Shown: positions 7,623 through 16,715 of the stretch, piece by piece
Numbering within the stretch: position 1 is the first letter of the stretch
Layout of the letters: the number at the start of each line of letters is the position of its first letter
Assembly (NCBI GenBank): GCA_900543325.1
Contig: UQQU01000039.1
Location: 1 to 30,021, forward strand
Reading direction: 5' to 3'
Length of the DNA: 30,021 nucleotides
Source of the DNA: an uncultured Clostridium sp.
GTDB taxonomy: Bacteria > Bacillota > Clostridia > Clostridiales > Clostridiaceae
Translations under genes and position numbers: made by a program
The notes under the pieces: model-generated
What the model saw: only the letters and a program-made list of their open reading frames with translations
Database searches by the model: none
What the model was told of the DNA's origin: nothing

Positions 7623-8120
7623 ATGAAATATGCTAAGATTAGAAAGTTAGATGTTACAAATGGACCTGGAATACGTACAACACTTTTTGTAAGTGGATGT
7701 ACACACAACTGTGAGGGATGCTTTAATAAAGAGCAACAAGATTTTAATTATGGAAATGAATTTACAAAAGAAACAGAAGATGAATTTATTGAATTAACTA
7801 AGGCTAGACAAATAAGAGGCGTAAATATATTAGGTGGAGAACCTATGCAACAAGTAATGGATGATACATTATTAAATCTTTTAAAAAGAATAAAATTAGA
7901 AACTGATAAACCAATATGGTTATGGTCAGGTTATACTTTTGAAGAAATAATTAATAATCCTAAAAGAGCAGAAATATTAAGAGAAGTAGATGTTTTAATA
8001 GATGGAAAGTTTCAAGCAGATAAGAGAGATATAATGCTTAAATATAGAGGATCATCTAATCAAAGAGTTATAGATGTGAAAAAATCATTAGAACAAGGTA
8101 ATATAGTTGAAATATTATAA
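7623..8120 (+). CDS. nrdG: Anaerobic ribonucleotide reductase activating protein (radical SAM)
   Basis: NrdG uses a [4Fe-4S] cluster and S-adenosylmethionine to place the glycyl radical on NrdD. This 165-residue protein is of typical length. The cluster motif is GCTHNCEGCF (CX3CX2C), beginning near residue 26. It is preceded by the NGPGIRTTLFVSG segment shared by activases, and GGEPM follows near residue 79. The ATG is 8 nt after GGGAGG. Its position behind nrdD, separated only by a hairpin, is the classical arrangement. A terminator follows. Confidence 0.96.
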   Translation: MKYAKIRKLDVTNGPGIRTTLFVSGCTHNCEGCFNKEQQDFNYGNEFTKETEDEFIELTKARQIRGVNILGGEPMQQVMDDTLLNLLKRIKLETDKPIWLWSGYTFEEIINNPKRAEILREVDVLIDGKFQADKRDIMLKYRGSSNQRVIDVKKSLEQGNIVEIL

Positions 8121-8139
8121 AAAGTTAATTAGAAAAATT

Positions 8140-8198
8140 AATCACAATAGCAGTAATTAAGAAAAGGTTTCTTATGATGTTATTGTGATTTTTTTTAT
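8140..8198 (+). terminator. Terminator after nrdG
   Basis: AATCACAATA (8140-8149) pairs with TATTGTGATT (8181-8190), with an inner AGAAA/TTTCT hairpin, and a run of T follows. Confidence 0.8.
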
Positions 8199-8289
8199 AT
8201 AAAAAAATATTGCTTAAATATATTAAAAAAAGTACAAATTAGGTATACTAATAACATGGTAATTTTTACAGAGAAAGGAATTGAGAAAT

Positions 8290-9051
8290 ATGAGAAAATT
8301 AAAAAAGTATATATTAGTTTTATTTCTAATTATGAGTATGGCAGTCATATTAATTGGATGTGGTGAGGTAAAAGTAACTAGTGATACTTCTATTAATATA
8401 GATGGAACTAGTGATACAAAAATAAAGGTATATTATGATGAGACTATAAATAAGTTAGTAGATAATGATTTGTTATCAAAAGTTATTACTGAAGTTAAAG
8501 ATGAAATTCCTGATAAAATACACTTTGGAGAAATAACCAAGTCAAAGGAAGGAGACTTAAATACAGAAGAAGTTAATATATCAACTGATAAAGTGAAAAT
8601 TAATGAAGCATCTAATTTAAATAATGATTATTTTAGTATAATTGAAGATAAAGATAAGGGAATTTTTACTGATGAATATAAAGTAACACTTAAGCTTAAT
8701 GATAGTGTAATAGATATTATTAGTGATTATATAAATAGTAATATAAATAATAATATTGGATTAGACTTAGGAACTTTATTAAATAAAAATATAGAAAATG
8801 TAATAGGGGATATTCCAGTAGATGTGTCAATATCTATGCCTGTTAAAATAGTAGATACAAATTCTGACCAGGTAGTTAATGATGATAAAACTATAAAGTA
8901 TTCCTATACTATAAATGATTTAAATGAAAACAACAGTATAATGATAGGCTTTAAAGTTCCTAATATACAAAATATAGTAATTGCACTGGTAATAATTATT
9001 TTAATAATAGTAATTATTATTATTTATTATATTAAGAAAAGAAAAAAATAA
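8290..9051 (+). CDS. Lipoprotein with C-terminal transmembrane anchor
   Basis: This 253-residue exported protein begins with a basic, hydrophobic signal peptide ending in a lipobox, LIGC, with Cys24 as the lipidation site. A hydrophilic domain of about 200 residues follows, rich in Asn, Asp and Ile. A strongly hydrophobic helix (about residues 227-247) and a KKRKK tail end it. The layout of lipobox, extracellular domain and C-terminal helix resembles the DUF3153/LppM-like group, but I am not certain of the family. I start at ATG 8290, about 10 nt after AAAGGA; a TTG at 8281 is too close to that site. Function is unknown. It stands alone between the nrdG terminator and a long intergenic region. 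Confidence 0.72.
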   Translation: MRKLKKYILVLFLIMSMAVILIGCGEVKVTSDTSINIDGTSDTKIKVYYDETINKLVDNDLLSKVITEVKDEIPDKIHFGEITKSKEGDLNTEEVNISTDKVKINEASNLNNDYFSIIEDKDKGIFTDEYKVTLKLNDSVIDIISDYINSNINNNIGLDLGTLLNKNIENVIGDIPVDVSISMPVKIVDTNSDQVVNDDKTIKYSYTINDLNENNSIMIGFKVPNIQNIVIALVIIILIIVIIIIYYIKKRKK

Positions 9052-9528
9052 AATTTATCAATTATCAAAATATAAATATTATAGCAATGATTTTTACAAA
9101 GATGAAAAACATAGAAAGTGGTATAATGAAAGAAATAGGAACAGGAATAACTTGTAGGCATTTATAATATTTAATGAAGGTTTAAGTGTCACAGGAAATT
9201 TTGAAAAAAGACTTTAAAAATTTATATATAAATGGAGAAGCTATTTACATATTTTGTAAATAACTTCTCTGTTTATTTAAAGATTTATATTAATATGTCT
9301 TTTAAGTAAAAGTATACATAACTAATTATAAATATGAATATAGTATAATATCCAGTATAATAAAGTTTAATTTATATGGCTAGATAAAAATATTACATAA
9401 TTAATTTAGAGATAGTGATGAAAATAAAAGCATTACTTTATTTAGGCTATGTAAATTATTATATTTATTAGATGGGGATAATTAAATAAATATTGTAAAT
9501 TCATAATAAGGTGTAGGAGGGGATTATT
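9052..9528 (+). other. Intergenic region with a possible small RNA unit
   Basis: These 477 bp have no credible ORF. TGGTATAAT (9119-9127) is an extended -10 element. A hairpin GAGAAG..CTATTTACA with TGTAAATAA..CTTCTC (9235-9269) lies about 100 bp downstream and is followed by T-rich sequence. Together they could make a transcript of about 140 nt. The rest, 9280-9515, is AT-rich with nothing recognisable. Confidence 0.4.
9235..9280 (+). terminator. Terminator-like hairpin
   Basis: GAGAAG (9235-9240) pairs with CTTCTC (9264-9269) and the inner CTATTTACA pairs with TGTAAATAA apart from its end. TGTTTATTT follows, so the T-run is imperfect. Confidence 0.5.
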
Positions 9529-9825
9529 GTGAAAGAATTGGAAGAGGTAATGAAATATGGGGATTTAAAGAAAGGAAATGTTTATAGAAGAGGTTTACTT
9601 GAGGAGTATATAGGAAAATATAGATGTATGTTAATAGAGGCTGGATCAAAAAGAGGAATTTTAGCAAATGATTATACTGATGTTTGTATAGTTAAAGATA
9701 TTATAGAAAATGCAAGTGGAAATTTTTCAGTTGGAAAATTTGTAGTAAGTAACAAATTTTTTAGTCAAGTTATAATAGTAGAAAAAATTAATATGCAAAC
9801 AATTACAAACGTTTACAACACCTAA
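9529..9825 (+). CDS. Hypothetical small protein
   Basis: This 98-residue protein starts at GTG 9529, 6 nt after a strong AGGAGGGG, which favours a real gene over the in-frame ATG at 9550. The chain has alternating beta-like and charged segments (KKGNVYRRGLLEEYIGKYRC, then GILANDYTDVCIV) and no signal peptide or transmembrane helix. I do not recognise the family. It stands alone, 470 bp after the lipoprotein and 320 bp before the hemA operon, with no convincing terminator. Confidence 0.6.
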   Translation: MKELEEVMKYGDLKKGNVYRRGLLEEYIGKYRCMLIEAGSKRGILANDYTDVCIVKDIIENASGNFSVGKFVVSNKFFSQVIIVEKINMQTITNVYNT

Positions 9826-10149
9826 TTACTGTTGAATTAGAAATCAGTTTTTAACTTCTTAACTCTATCTTTAAAATTAAGCTTTATAGTTTTTTATATT
9901 AATATACAATTTAATAATTAAGTTATCTGTAGAAAGTTGCAATAAGTGAATTTCTACAATATTATATATAGAGTATATAAATTTAAAAATATTATATTAA
10001 TCATTAAAAATTTTAATAATATAAAAGTAATGATTAAAACAGTATTTAGTATTATAATGAAAAAGTTAAGGGAGGATACTTCCTTAATTTTTTTGTTAGG
10101 AGAGTTAGGAAAAGTATATAAAGTCGTATCTTAGAAATGTGGTGATTAA
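9826..10149 (+). other. Region upstream of the hemA operon
   Basis: These 324 bp are AT-rich. They contain a terminator-like hairpin (10066-10094) and a possible hemA promoter, TTGTTA (10093-10098) and TATATA (10115-10120), 16 bp apart. I see no cobalamin riboswitch or T-box. A GTG-started frame at 9946-10134 is low-complexity and is not called. Confidence 0.5.
10066..10094 (+). terminator. Intrinsic terminator upstream of hemA
   Basis: TTAAGGGA (10066-10073) pairs with TTCCTTAA (10080-10087) around a 6-nt loop, followed by seven T. It isolates hemA from upstream transcription, or acts as an attenuator if a TATAAT at 10053-10058 is used. Confidence 0.7.
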
Positions 10150-11352
10150 GTGTTAGGTCTTATAGGAATAAGAAAAAATGTTGATATAAACATAAGAGAA
10201 AGGTTAGCAATTGCATTAAGTAAGCAATCTAAGGCAGTAAAAGAATTAAATAAACTATATGAAGAAGTAGTAATAATAAGCACATGTAATAGGACAGAAA
10301 TTTATATTTCAGGATGTTTAGGAAGTGAAAAGGAGATAAGAAAGATATTTGAAGTATTAGATTGGGATATTTCACTTTTAAAATATACTTTTTATCTTGA
10401 AGGGATAAGTGTAGCTAAGCACTTATTAGAAGTAGTTTGCGGTTTTCATTCTAAGATATTAGGAGAAGATCAAATATTAGGTCAAGTTAAATTAGCATAT
10501 GAATTAAGTTTAGAACATAAGGCTATACATACAAAGCTTTTAAGGTTATTTGAAGAAGCGATAAGTTGTGGTAAAAAGTTTAGAACAGAAAGTAAATTAT
10601 ATGAAATACCAGTATCAGCATCATCTATTGCAGTAAATGAAGTTGAGAAATTTGGTGCAAGTAGTGTTATGATATTAGGATATGGAGCAATAGGTAGTTT
10701 AGTAGTTAAATATGCATTAGGTAGTAAGTTTAACAAAGTATTTATTGTTGTAAGAAATAAGAATAAGGTACCAGATTTAAAAGATAACAGAGTTAAGGTT
10801 TTAGATTTTAATGAATATAAAGATGTTATTAATGAGGTAGATGCAGTTATAAGTTGTACATCGGCTTCCCATATTGTTATAAAAGATGATTATATAAAAA
10901 AATATGGAAAAGAAATTATGTTAATTGATTTAGCACTACCTAGAGATATTGATGAGACTTTATCTAAAAATAAAAGAGTAACTTTACTAGATATAGATAC
11001 CATAAGTAAATTAGATGGGGATAATAAGAAACTAAGAAGTGAAAAAATGAATGAGTATAAATTTTTAGTTCATGAATATTTAAATGAATACAGAGATTGG
11101 TTAAATATTAGAGAAGTTACATATTATATACATGAAATGAAGAATACAGGAAATAGTGTTGTGGAAAGTAGAGCTAAGTCTTTTGAAAATAAATGTAAAG
11201 ATAAAAGAGATATTGATTTAGCTACAACCTTAATAAAAAGTACATCAGATTATTATATAAACAGAGCTATAAAGCTATTAAAGGAAGAAAAGTTAAAAGG
11301 ACGTGAAGAGGAATGCCTGAATATTCTAAAGCAAATCTTCATGGAGAATTAA
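10150..11352 (+). CDS. hemA: Glutamyl-tRNA reductase
   Basis: HemA reduces glutamyl-tRNA(Glu) to glutamate-1-semialdehyde with NADPH, the first step of the C5 tetrapyrrole pathway. The protein is 400 residues. The catalytic Cys46 lies in IISTCNRTEIY, GEDQILGQVK marks the substrate domain, and VMILGYGAIGSLVVKYA near residue 175 is the NADPH-binding Rossmann loop. The C-terminal dimerisation helices are present. The start is GTG 10150 (MLGLIGIRKN), with only a weak GGTGAT ahead. The end overlaps the next frame by 40 bp. It opens a seven-gene operon that supplies sirohaem or corrinoid precursors. Confidence 0.95.
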   Translation: MLGLIGIRKNVDINIRERLAIALSKQSKAVKELNKLYEEVVIISTCNRTEIYISGCLGSEKEIRKIFEVLDWDISLLKYTFYLEGISVAKHLLEVVCGFHSKILGEDQILGQVKLAYELSLEHKAIHTKLLRLFEEAISCGKKFRTESKLYEIPVSASSIAVNEVEKFGASSVMILGYGAIGSLVVKYALGSKFNKVFIVVRNKNKVPDLKDNRVKVLDFNEYKDVINEVDAVISCTSASHIVIKDDYIKKYGKEIMLIDLALPRDIDETLSKNKRVTLLDIDTISKLDGDNKKLRSEKMNEYKFLVHEYLNEYRDWLNIREVTYYIHEMKNTGNSVVESRAKSFENKCKDKRDIDLATTLIKSTSDYYINRAIKLLKEEKLKGREEECLNILKQIFMEN

Positions 11353-11993
11353 GTTATGCACCTATAACATTTTTTGGAGAAAAACTTAAAATTGGAGTAA
11401 TAGGGGCAGGACGAGGTGCATTAATTAAAGTAAGAAACTTTTATAATAAAGGTAGTAAAATAGAAGTTTTAGCATTAGATTTTTTAGAAGATTTTTATAA
11501 ATTTAATGGGGATAAAGTAAAGCTAATAAAGGGAAATTATAATAAGGACTTTATATTAGATAAGCATTTAATAATAATTGCTATTGATAATGATAGTGTA
11601 ATTAATGAAATAAAAGATGATTGCGAAAAATTATGCAAAATTTATATAAATTCATCAAAATTTAAGGATGGAATGGGGGTAATACCTGTTACAAGAGAAA
11701 GTAAATTTATTACTGTAGCAGTTAATACTAAAGTAGGAAATCCAAGAGGCTCAGTAATGGTTGCAGAATCTATTACTGAGTCTTTGGAAGAATTTGATGA
11801 ATATATAAGATTAACAGGGGAAATAAGAAATTCTCTATTTTTAGATAAAGAAATTAAAGATGATTTGTTAAAATTTATAAATTCTAGTGATTGTAAATTT
11901 TTTTATAATAAAAATAAAATTTTTGAAGTATTTAAATTATTTTATGATGAAGATATAGTTAGTAAGATAAAATCCTTAGGGAAGGAAGAGTAG
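11313..11993 (+). CDS. Precorrin-2 dehydrogenase-like protein
   Basis: This 226-residue protein resembles the NAD-dependent half of CysG and Met8/SirC, which oxidises precorrin-2 to sirohydrochlorin. The N-terminal Rossmann motif is IGVIGAGRGALIKVRNF, starting near residue 28. The following dimerisation region contains GNPRGSVMVAESI. The frame starts at ATG 11313, inside the end of hemA, with GAAGAGG just ahead. No later in-frame start precedes the Rossmann strand, so a 40-bp overlap and translational coupling are likely. Some relatives also chelate iron; whether this one does cannot be read from sequence. The separate cbiK gene downstream suggests it is dehydrogenase only. Confidence 0.82.
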   Translation: MPEYSKANLHGELSYAPITFFGEKLKIGVIGAGRGALIKVRNFYNKGSKIEVLALDFLEDFYKFNGDKVKLIKGNYNKDFILDKHLIIIAIDNDSVINEIKDDCEKLCKIYINSSKFKDGMGVIPVTRESKFITVAVNTKVGNPRGSVMVAESITESLEEFDEYIRLTGEIRNSLFLDKEIKDDLLKFINSSDCKFFYNKNKIFEVFKLFYDEDIVSKIKSLGKEE

Positions 11994-11998
11994 TATAT

Positions 11999-12871
11999 AT
12001 GGAATTAATTTTAGCAACTAGAAAAAGTTTATTAGCTCAAACTCAGACTGAAACAGTTATGAGGCTATTAAAAGATAAAGTTAATATGGATAGTAAAAAA
12101 CTATTAGTAGTAACTGAGGGAGATAAGAGATTAGATGTAACATTAGATAAGATAGGTGGTAAAGGTTTATTTACAAAGGATATAGAAATAGCCTTACTAG
12201 ATGGTAGAGCACATGCTGCTGTACATTCAATGAAGGATGTTCCATATGAAATGGGAGAAGACTTTGAATTAGTAGCAATGCCTGAAAGAGAAGATGTAAG
12301 AGATGTACTTGTATGTCAAAATGGCGAAAAGCTAAGTGATTTAAGAAAAGGAGCAATAATAGGAACTAGTAGTATAAGAAGAGCAGCTCAATTAAAGGCT
12401 CTAAGAGAGGATATAAATATTGTTCCTATTAGAGGAAATGTTGGTACAAGACTTGAAAAGATGAAAAGTGAAGGTATGGATGGGATTGTATTAGCTGCTG
12501 CAGGATTAAAAAGATTAGGTATGGAAGATATAATTAGTGATTACTTGAATCCAGAAATATTTGTTCCTGCTGTATCGCAAGGGGCACTAGGAATAGAATG
12601 TTTAAAAGATAGTGAGTATAATAAATACTTTAAAAGCTTAGATGATATAAATGTAAGAATTACTATAGAGGCTGAAAGAAGCTTTATGAAGGAATTAAAT
12701 GGTGGATGTCATAGTTTAATTGGAGCATATGCAAGACTTCAAGGAAATGATATATATATAATAGGTACTTATGAAGTTAATGGTATAATAGTTAAAAAAG
12801 ATATCTTAGGAAATAAAGATGAATACGTTGAATTAGGGAAAAAGTTAGCTAAAAAGATATTGAGAGCTTAA
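11999..12871 (+). CDS. hemC: Porphobilinogen deaminase (hydroxymethylbilane synthase)
   Basis: HemC joins four porphobilinogen molecules into hydroxymethylbilane. The 290-residue length is typical. The substrate and cofactor-binding segments are visible: LATRKSLLAQTQ at the N-terminus, AAVHSMKDVP, GTSSIRRAAQL and IRGNVGTRL. The dipyrromethane cofactor attaches at Cys237 in LNGGCHSLIG. The ATG lies 5 bp after the preceding stop, with GAAGGAAGAG as ribosome binding site. Confidence 0.97.
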   Translation: MELILATRKSLLAQTQTETVMRLLKDKVNMDSKKLLVVTEGDKRLDVTLDKIGGKGLFTKDIEIALLDGRAHAAVHSMKDVPYEMGEDFELVAMPEREDVRDVLVCQNGEKLSDLRKGAIIGTSSIRRAAQLKALREDINIVPIRGNVGTRLEKMKSEGMDGIVLAAAGLKRLGMEDIISDYLNPEIFVPAVSQGALGIECLKDSEYNKYFKSLDDINVRITIEAERSFMKELNGGCHSLIGAYARLQGNDIYIIGTYEVNGIIVKKDILGNKDEYVELGKKLAKKILRA

Positions 12872-12913
12872 AGAAAAAGCATATAAGGAGTATGAAGAAG
12901 GTAGGCGTTAATT

Positions 12914-14392
12914 ATGAATGGAAAAGCGTATATAATAGGAACTGGACCAGGTGATGAAGAACTATTAACAGTTAAGGCTGTTAAAATATTAAAGAAGTGT
13001 ACAGCAGTACTTTATGATAGATTAGTTTCTAATAATATTTTAAATTATTTAAATGAGGATTGTTTAGTATATTATTGTGGAAAAGAGCCTGGAGCTCACT
13101 ATAAAACACAAGAAGAAATAAACGATATGTTAGTTAGGCTTGTTAAAGAAGGTCATATAGTTGGAAGAGTAAAAGGGGGAGACCCATATGTCTTTGGAAG
13201 AGGGGGAGAAGAAGTATTATCACTTGTTGAAGAAAATTTAGACTTTGAGGTAATACCAGGAGTAACTTCTCCAATATCTGTTTTAAATTATGCTGGTATC
13301 CCAATAACTCAAAGAGCTATAGCACAAAGTTTTCATATTGTAACTGGGATGACAAGTGCAAGTGAAAAAATAAATTGGGAAGCCTTAGCAAAAGAAAATG
13401 GAACTCTTGTTTTTATGATGGGCCTTGAAAACATAGAGAGAATAGTAACTAACTTAATTACTAATGGAAAAGAAAAAGCAACACCAGCAGCTGTTGTAAT
13501 GAGAGGTACTTCATCTAAGCAAAGAAAGGTAATTGGAACTTTAGAAAATATTTCTGAAGAAGCAAGAAAAGCTAATCTTAAATCACCTTGCATAATTGTT
13601 GTTGGAGAAGTTGTAAATTTAAACGAGAAGTTATCTTGGTATGAAAAGAAACCTTTATTTGGTACTAATATATGTATAACTAGATCAAGAGAACAAAGCT
13701 CTAGTTTAAAAAGTGCTTTAAAAGATTTAGGTGCAGAAGTAACGGAAATAAATTCAATAAAAATTAGGCCAACGAAGGAAAATTTAAAACCATATTTAGA
13801 GAAGCTTTCTGATTATGACCATATTATTTTAACATCGGTAAATGGAGTAAATAATTTCTTTGATTATTTAATTGAAGAAAATTATGATATTAGAAATTTA
13901 AAGGCTAAATTTTCTGTTATAGGAAAAGCAACGAAAAAAGCATTAGTTAAAAGAGGAATAGTTCCTTTTATAATGGCAAGAGAATTTGTTGGAGAAGGAT
14001 TATTTAAAGTTTTAGCTCCTCATTTAGTTAAAGGAGAAAAAGTATTAATTCCTTGTTCATCAAGTAGCAGAAGTTATTTAGTTGATGAAATAAGCAAATT
14101 AGGCTTAGAGGTAGATAGGGTTCATACATACGATACTGTATGTGGCATATTAAGAAATAAAAGAGTCTTTGATGAAGTGGATTATGTATTATTTACAAGT
14201 CCAAGCACAGTAACTAATATGATTGATATGTTAGGTTTAGAAGCAATAAGAGAAAAGAAACTTATTGCAATAGGACCTCAAACAGCAAAAGCAATAAGAG
14301 AAAAGGAAATGGAATGTTTTATGTGTAAGAAACATTCAGAAGAGGGATTCCTTAAGGAAATAATTCAATTTAAGGAGGCAGAAAATGTTTAG
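12914..14392 (+). CDS. cobA-hemD: Fused uroporphyrinogen-III C-methyltransferase / uroporphyrinogen-III synthase
   Basis: This 492-residue protein carries two activities. Residues 1 to about 245 are the SAM-dependent methyltransferase, with AYIIGTGPGDEELLTVKAVK at the N-terminus and the VKGGDPYVFGRGGEE signature. This part makes precorrin-2. Residues from about 250 to 492 are uroporphyrinogen-III synthase, starting at FGTNICITRSREQ and including ILTSVNGVNNFF and VLFTSPSTVTNM. The fusion is common in clostridia and couples closure of the ring to diversion from the haem branch. AAGGTAGG lies ahead of the ATG. The end overlaps hemB by 8 bp. Confidence 0.95.
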   Translation: MNGKAYIIGTGPGDEELLTVKAVKILKKCTAVLYDRLVSNNILNYLNEDCLVYYCGKEPGAHYKTQEEINDMLVRLVKEGHIVGRVKGGDPYVFGRGGEEVLSLVEENLDFEVIPGVTSPISVLNYAGIPITQRAIAQSFHIVTGMTSASEKINWEALAKENGTLVFMMGLENIERIVTNLITNGKEKATPAAVVMRGTSSKQRKVIGTLENISEEARKANLKSPCIIVVGEVVNLNEKLSWYEKKPLFGTNICITRSREQSSSLKSALKDLGAEVTEINSIKIRPTKENLKPYLEKLSDYDHIILTSVNGVNNFFDYLIEENYDIRNLKAKFSVIGKATKKALVKRGIVPFIMAREFVGEGLFKVLAPHLVKGEKVLIPCSSSSRSYLVDEISKLGLEVDRVHTYDTVCGILRNKRVFDEVDYVLFTSPSTVTNMIDMLGLEAIREKKLIAIGPQTAKAIREKEMECFMCKKHSEEGFLKEIIQFKEAENV

Positions 14393-15356
14393 AAGAGGTA
14401 GAAGGTTAAGAGCAAATTCTGTAATAAGAAGTTTAGTAAGAGAAAATTCTTTAAGTGTAGATGATTTTATTTATCCTGTATTTGTAGTTGAAGGTAATGA
14501 TATAAAAAGAGAAATTAGTTCTCTAAAAGGGAATTACCACTGGTCTGTTGATAGATTAGGAGAACTAGTTGATGAGTTAAATGAAGCTAAAGTTAAGTCT
14601 GTAATATTATTTGGAATTCCTGAGCATAAGGACTGTGTAGGAAGTGAAGCTTATAGTGAAAATGGAATAGTTCAAAAGGCTATAAGAAAGCTAAGAGAAT
14701 TAAGTAAAGATTTATATATAATTACTGATGTCTGTATGTGTGAGTATACAGATCATGGACATTGTGGAATATTAAATAATCATAATGTAAATAATGATAA
14801 GACTTTAGTGTATTTAGGAGAAATAGCTTTATCACATGCTAAGGCAGGAGCAGATATGGTTGCTCCTTCAGATATGATGGATGGTAGAATATCATATATA
14901 AGAAATGTTTTGGATGAAAATGGATATGAAAATTTACCTATAATGAGTTATGCTGCTAAATATTCATCAGCATTTTATGGACCATTTAGAGAAGCAGCAG
15001 GTTCAGCTCCAAGCTTTGGGGATAGAAAGGGATATCAAATGGATCCAGCAAACTCTAGAGAAGCAATGGCTGAAATAGAAGCTGATTTAAATGAAGGTGC
15101 AGATATAATAATGGTTAAACCTGCAATGTCTTATCTTGATATAGTAAGAGAAGCTAGAGATAAAATAAATGCGCCTATATGTGTTTATAATGTTAGTGGT
15201 GAATATGCTATGGTAAAGAATGCAGGAGAAGCAGGTCTTATAAATGAGAGATTAGTGGCTTTAGAAATGCTTTTATCAATGAAGAGAGCTGGAGCTAAGA
15301 TGATAATAACTTATTATGCACTAGAAGTAGCAAAATGGCTTAAGGAGGAAGAATAA
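14385..15356 (+). CDS. hemB: Delta-aminolevulinic acid dehydratase (porphobilinogen synthase)
   Basis: HemB condenses two 5-aminolevulinate molecules to porphobilinogen. The 323-residue protein has both Schiff-base lysines, Lys192 (SYAAKYSSAFYGPFR) and Lys245 (IIMVKPAMSYLD). The catalytic zinc-type cysteines are Cys117, Cys119 and Cys127 (DVCMCEYTDHGHCG), so it is of the zinc-dependent class. GGAGG lies inside the end of cobA-hemD, and the 8-bp overlap implies translational coupling. Confidence 0.97.
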   Translation: MFRRGRRLRANSVIRSLVRENSLSVDDFIYPVFVVEGNDIKREISSLKGNYHWSVDRLGELVDELNEAKVKSVILFGIPEHKDCVGSEAYSENGIVQKAIRKLRELSKDLYIITDVCMCEYTDHGHCGILNNHNVNNDKTLVYLGEIALSHAKAGADMVAPSDMMDGRISYIRNVLDENGYENLPIMSYAAKYSSAFYGPFREAAGSAPSFGDRKGYQMDPANSREAMAEIEADLNEGADIIMVKPAMSYLDIVREARDKINAPICVYNVSGEYAMVKNAGEAGLINERLVALEMLLSMKRAGAKMIITYYALEVAKWLKEEE

Positions 15357-15357
15357 T

Positions 15358-16632
15358 ATGTCTAATCAACAAATTTTTGATGAATCAAAGAAATATATGC
15401 CTGGTGGAGTTAATTCACCAGTAAGGGCTTATAGAGATATGGGAATAGATCCTCCAGTTATGAAGTCAGGAAAAGGCGTAATAATAAAGGATGAAGATGG
15501 AAAAGAGTATATAGATTTTGTTTTAGCATGGGGACCAATGTTATTAGGTCATTGTAATGAAGAAGTTGTAACTGCTATTAAAGAGATTTCTGAAAGTGCT
15601 ATAGCCTTTGGAGCTCCAACAGAGTTAGAACTACAAATGAGTAGATTCTTATGTGAGGAAATGGATAACGTTGAAATGGTTAGATTTGTTAACTCAGGTA
15701 CAGAAGCTACAATGAGTGCAATAAAGCTTGCCAGAGGATATACAGGAAAAAATAAAATAATAAAATTTGCAGGATGTTACCACGGACATTTTGATGGCTT
15801 CTTAGTTGAAGCTGGATCAGGAGTATTAACTGAAGGAATAGCTGGATGTTTAGGAATACCTAATGATAGCATAAAAAATACTTTAGTTGGTGTTTATAAT
15901 GATATGGAGCAAGTAAGAGGATTATTCGAAGCTTATGGTGATGATATTGCAGCTGTTATAATTGAACCAGTAGCTGGTAATATGGGAGTTGTAAAAGCTG
16001 AAGATCAGTTTATGGAAACTCTAAGAGTATTATGTGATGAGTATGGTTCATTATTAATATTTGATGAGGTTATGAGTGGTTTTAGGGTTGCATATAAGGG
16101 AGCTCAAAGCTTATTTAATGTAAAACCAGATTTAATTACTTATGCTAAAATAATAGGTGGAGGTCTTCCATGTGGAGTATATGGTGGAAGACGTGATATA
16201 ATGGAAAAATTATCACCACTAGGTGGGGTATATCAGGCAGGAACTATGTCAGGTAATCCAGTAGTTATGGCTGCAGGAATATCAACACTTAATATACTTA
16301 AAGAAAATCAAGATATATATGATCATATAAATAAAATAGGTGAAAAACTTCAAAAGGGAATTGAAGAAATTGCTAGAGAAAAAGGTATAAAATTAACAGT
16401 AAATAGAGTTGGAGGAATGATGACAGTATTCTTTACTGATAGAAATCCAGTAAGAAGTTATGATGATGCAAAAGGTTGTGATTTAGAAATGTTTAAGAAG
16501 TACTTCTTGCATATGTTAAATAGCGGATTTAACATACCACAATCTCAATTTGAATCAATGTTTTTAAGTGCTGTTCATACAGAGGAACATATTGATAAAT
16601 TCTTAGAAGCTTTTAGACAGTTTGAGGCTTAG
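15358..16632 (+). CDS. hemL: Glutamate-1-semialdehyde 2,1-aminomutase
   Basis: HemL isomerises glutamate-1-semialdehyde to 5-aminolevulinate, completing the C5 entry begun by HemA. This PLP-dependent fold-type I enzyme has 424 residues. It shows PGGVNSPVRAY at the N-terminus, NSGTEATMSAIKLAR for cofactor phosphate contact, FDEVMSGFR, and the PLP Lys264 in TYAKIIGGGLPCG. It starts 1 bp after the hemB stop codon with AGGAGGAAG upstream. An 83-bp gap without a strong terminator leads to cbiK. Confidence 0.97.
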   Translation: MSNQQIFDESKKYMPGGVNSPVRAYRDMGIDPPVMKSGKGVIIKDEDGKEYIDFVLAWGPMLLGHCNEEVVTAIKEISESAIAFGAPTELELQMSRFLCEEMDNVEMVRFVNSGTEATMSAIKLARGYTGKNKIIKFAGCYHGHFDGFLVEAGSGVLTEGIAGCLGIPNDSIKNTLVGVYNDMEQVRGLFEAYGDDIAAVIIEPVAGNMGVVKAEDQFMETLRVLCDEYGSLLIFDEVMSGFRVAYKGAQSLFNVKPDLITYAKIIGGGLPCGVYGGRRDIMEKLSPLGGVYQAGTMSGNPVVMAAGISTLNILKENQDIYDHINKIGEKLQKGIEEIAREKGIKLTVNRVGGMMTVFFTDRNPVRSYDDAKGCDLEMFKKYFLHMLNSGFNIPQSQFESMFLSAVHTEEHIDKFLEAFRQFEA

Positions 16633-16715
16633 TGAATGAAAACTATGTAATATAGTGGTAAGCTTAGAATAGTGACAAAGGGAAACTTGTTACTAATATA
16701 AAGGGGGTATATTTT

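Noticed and set aside
9946..10134. 62-codon GTG-started ORF upstream of hemA
   Set aside because: Low-complexity Ile/Lys/Asn composition, no ribosome binding site, and it runs through a terminator hairpin.
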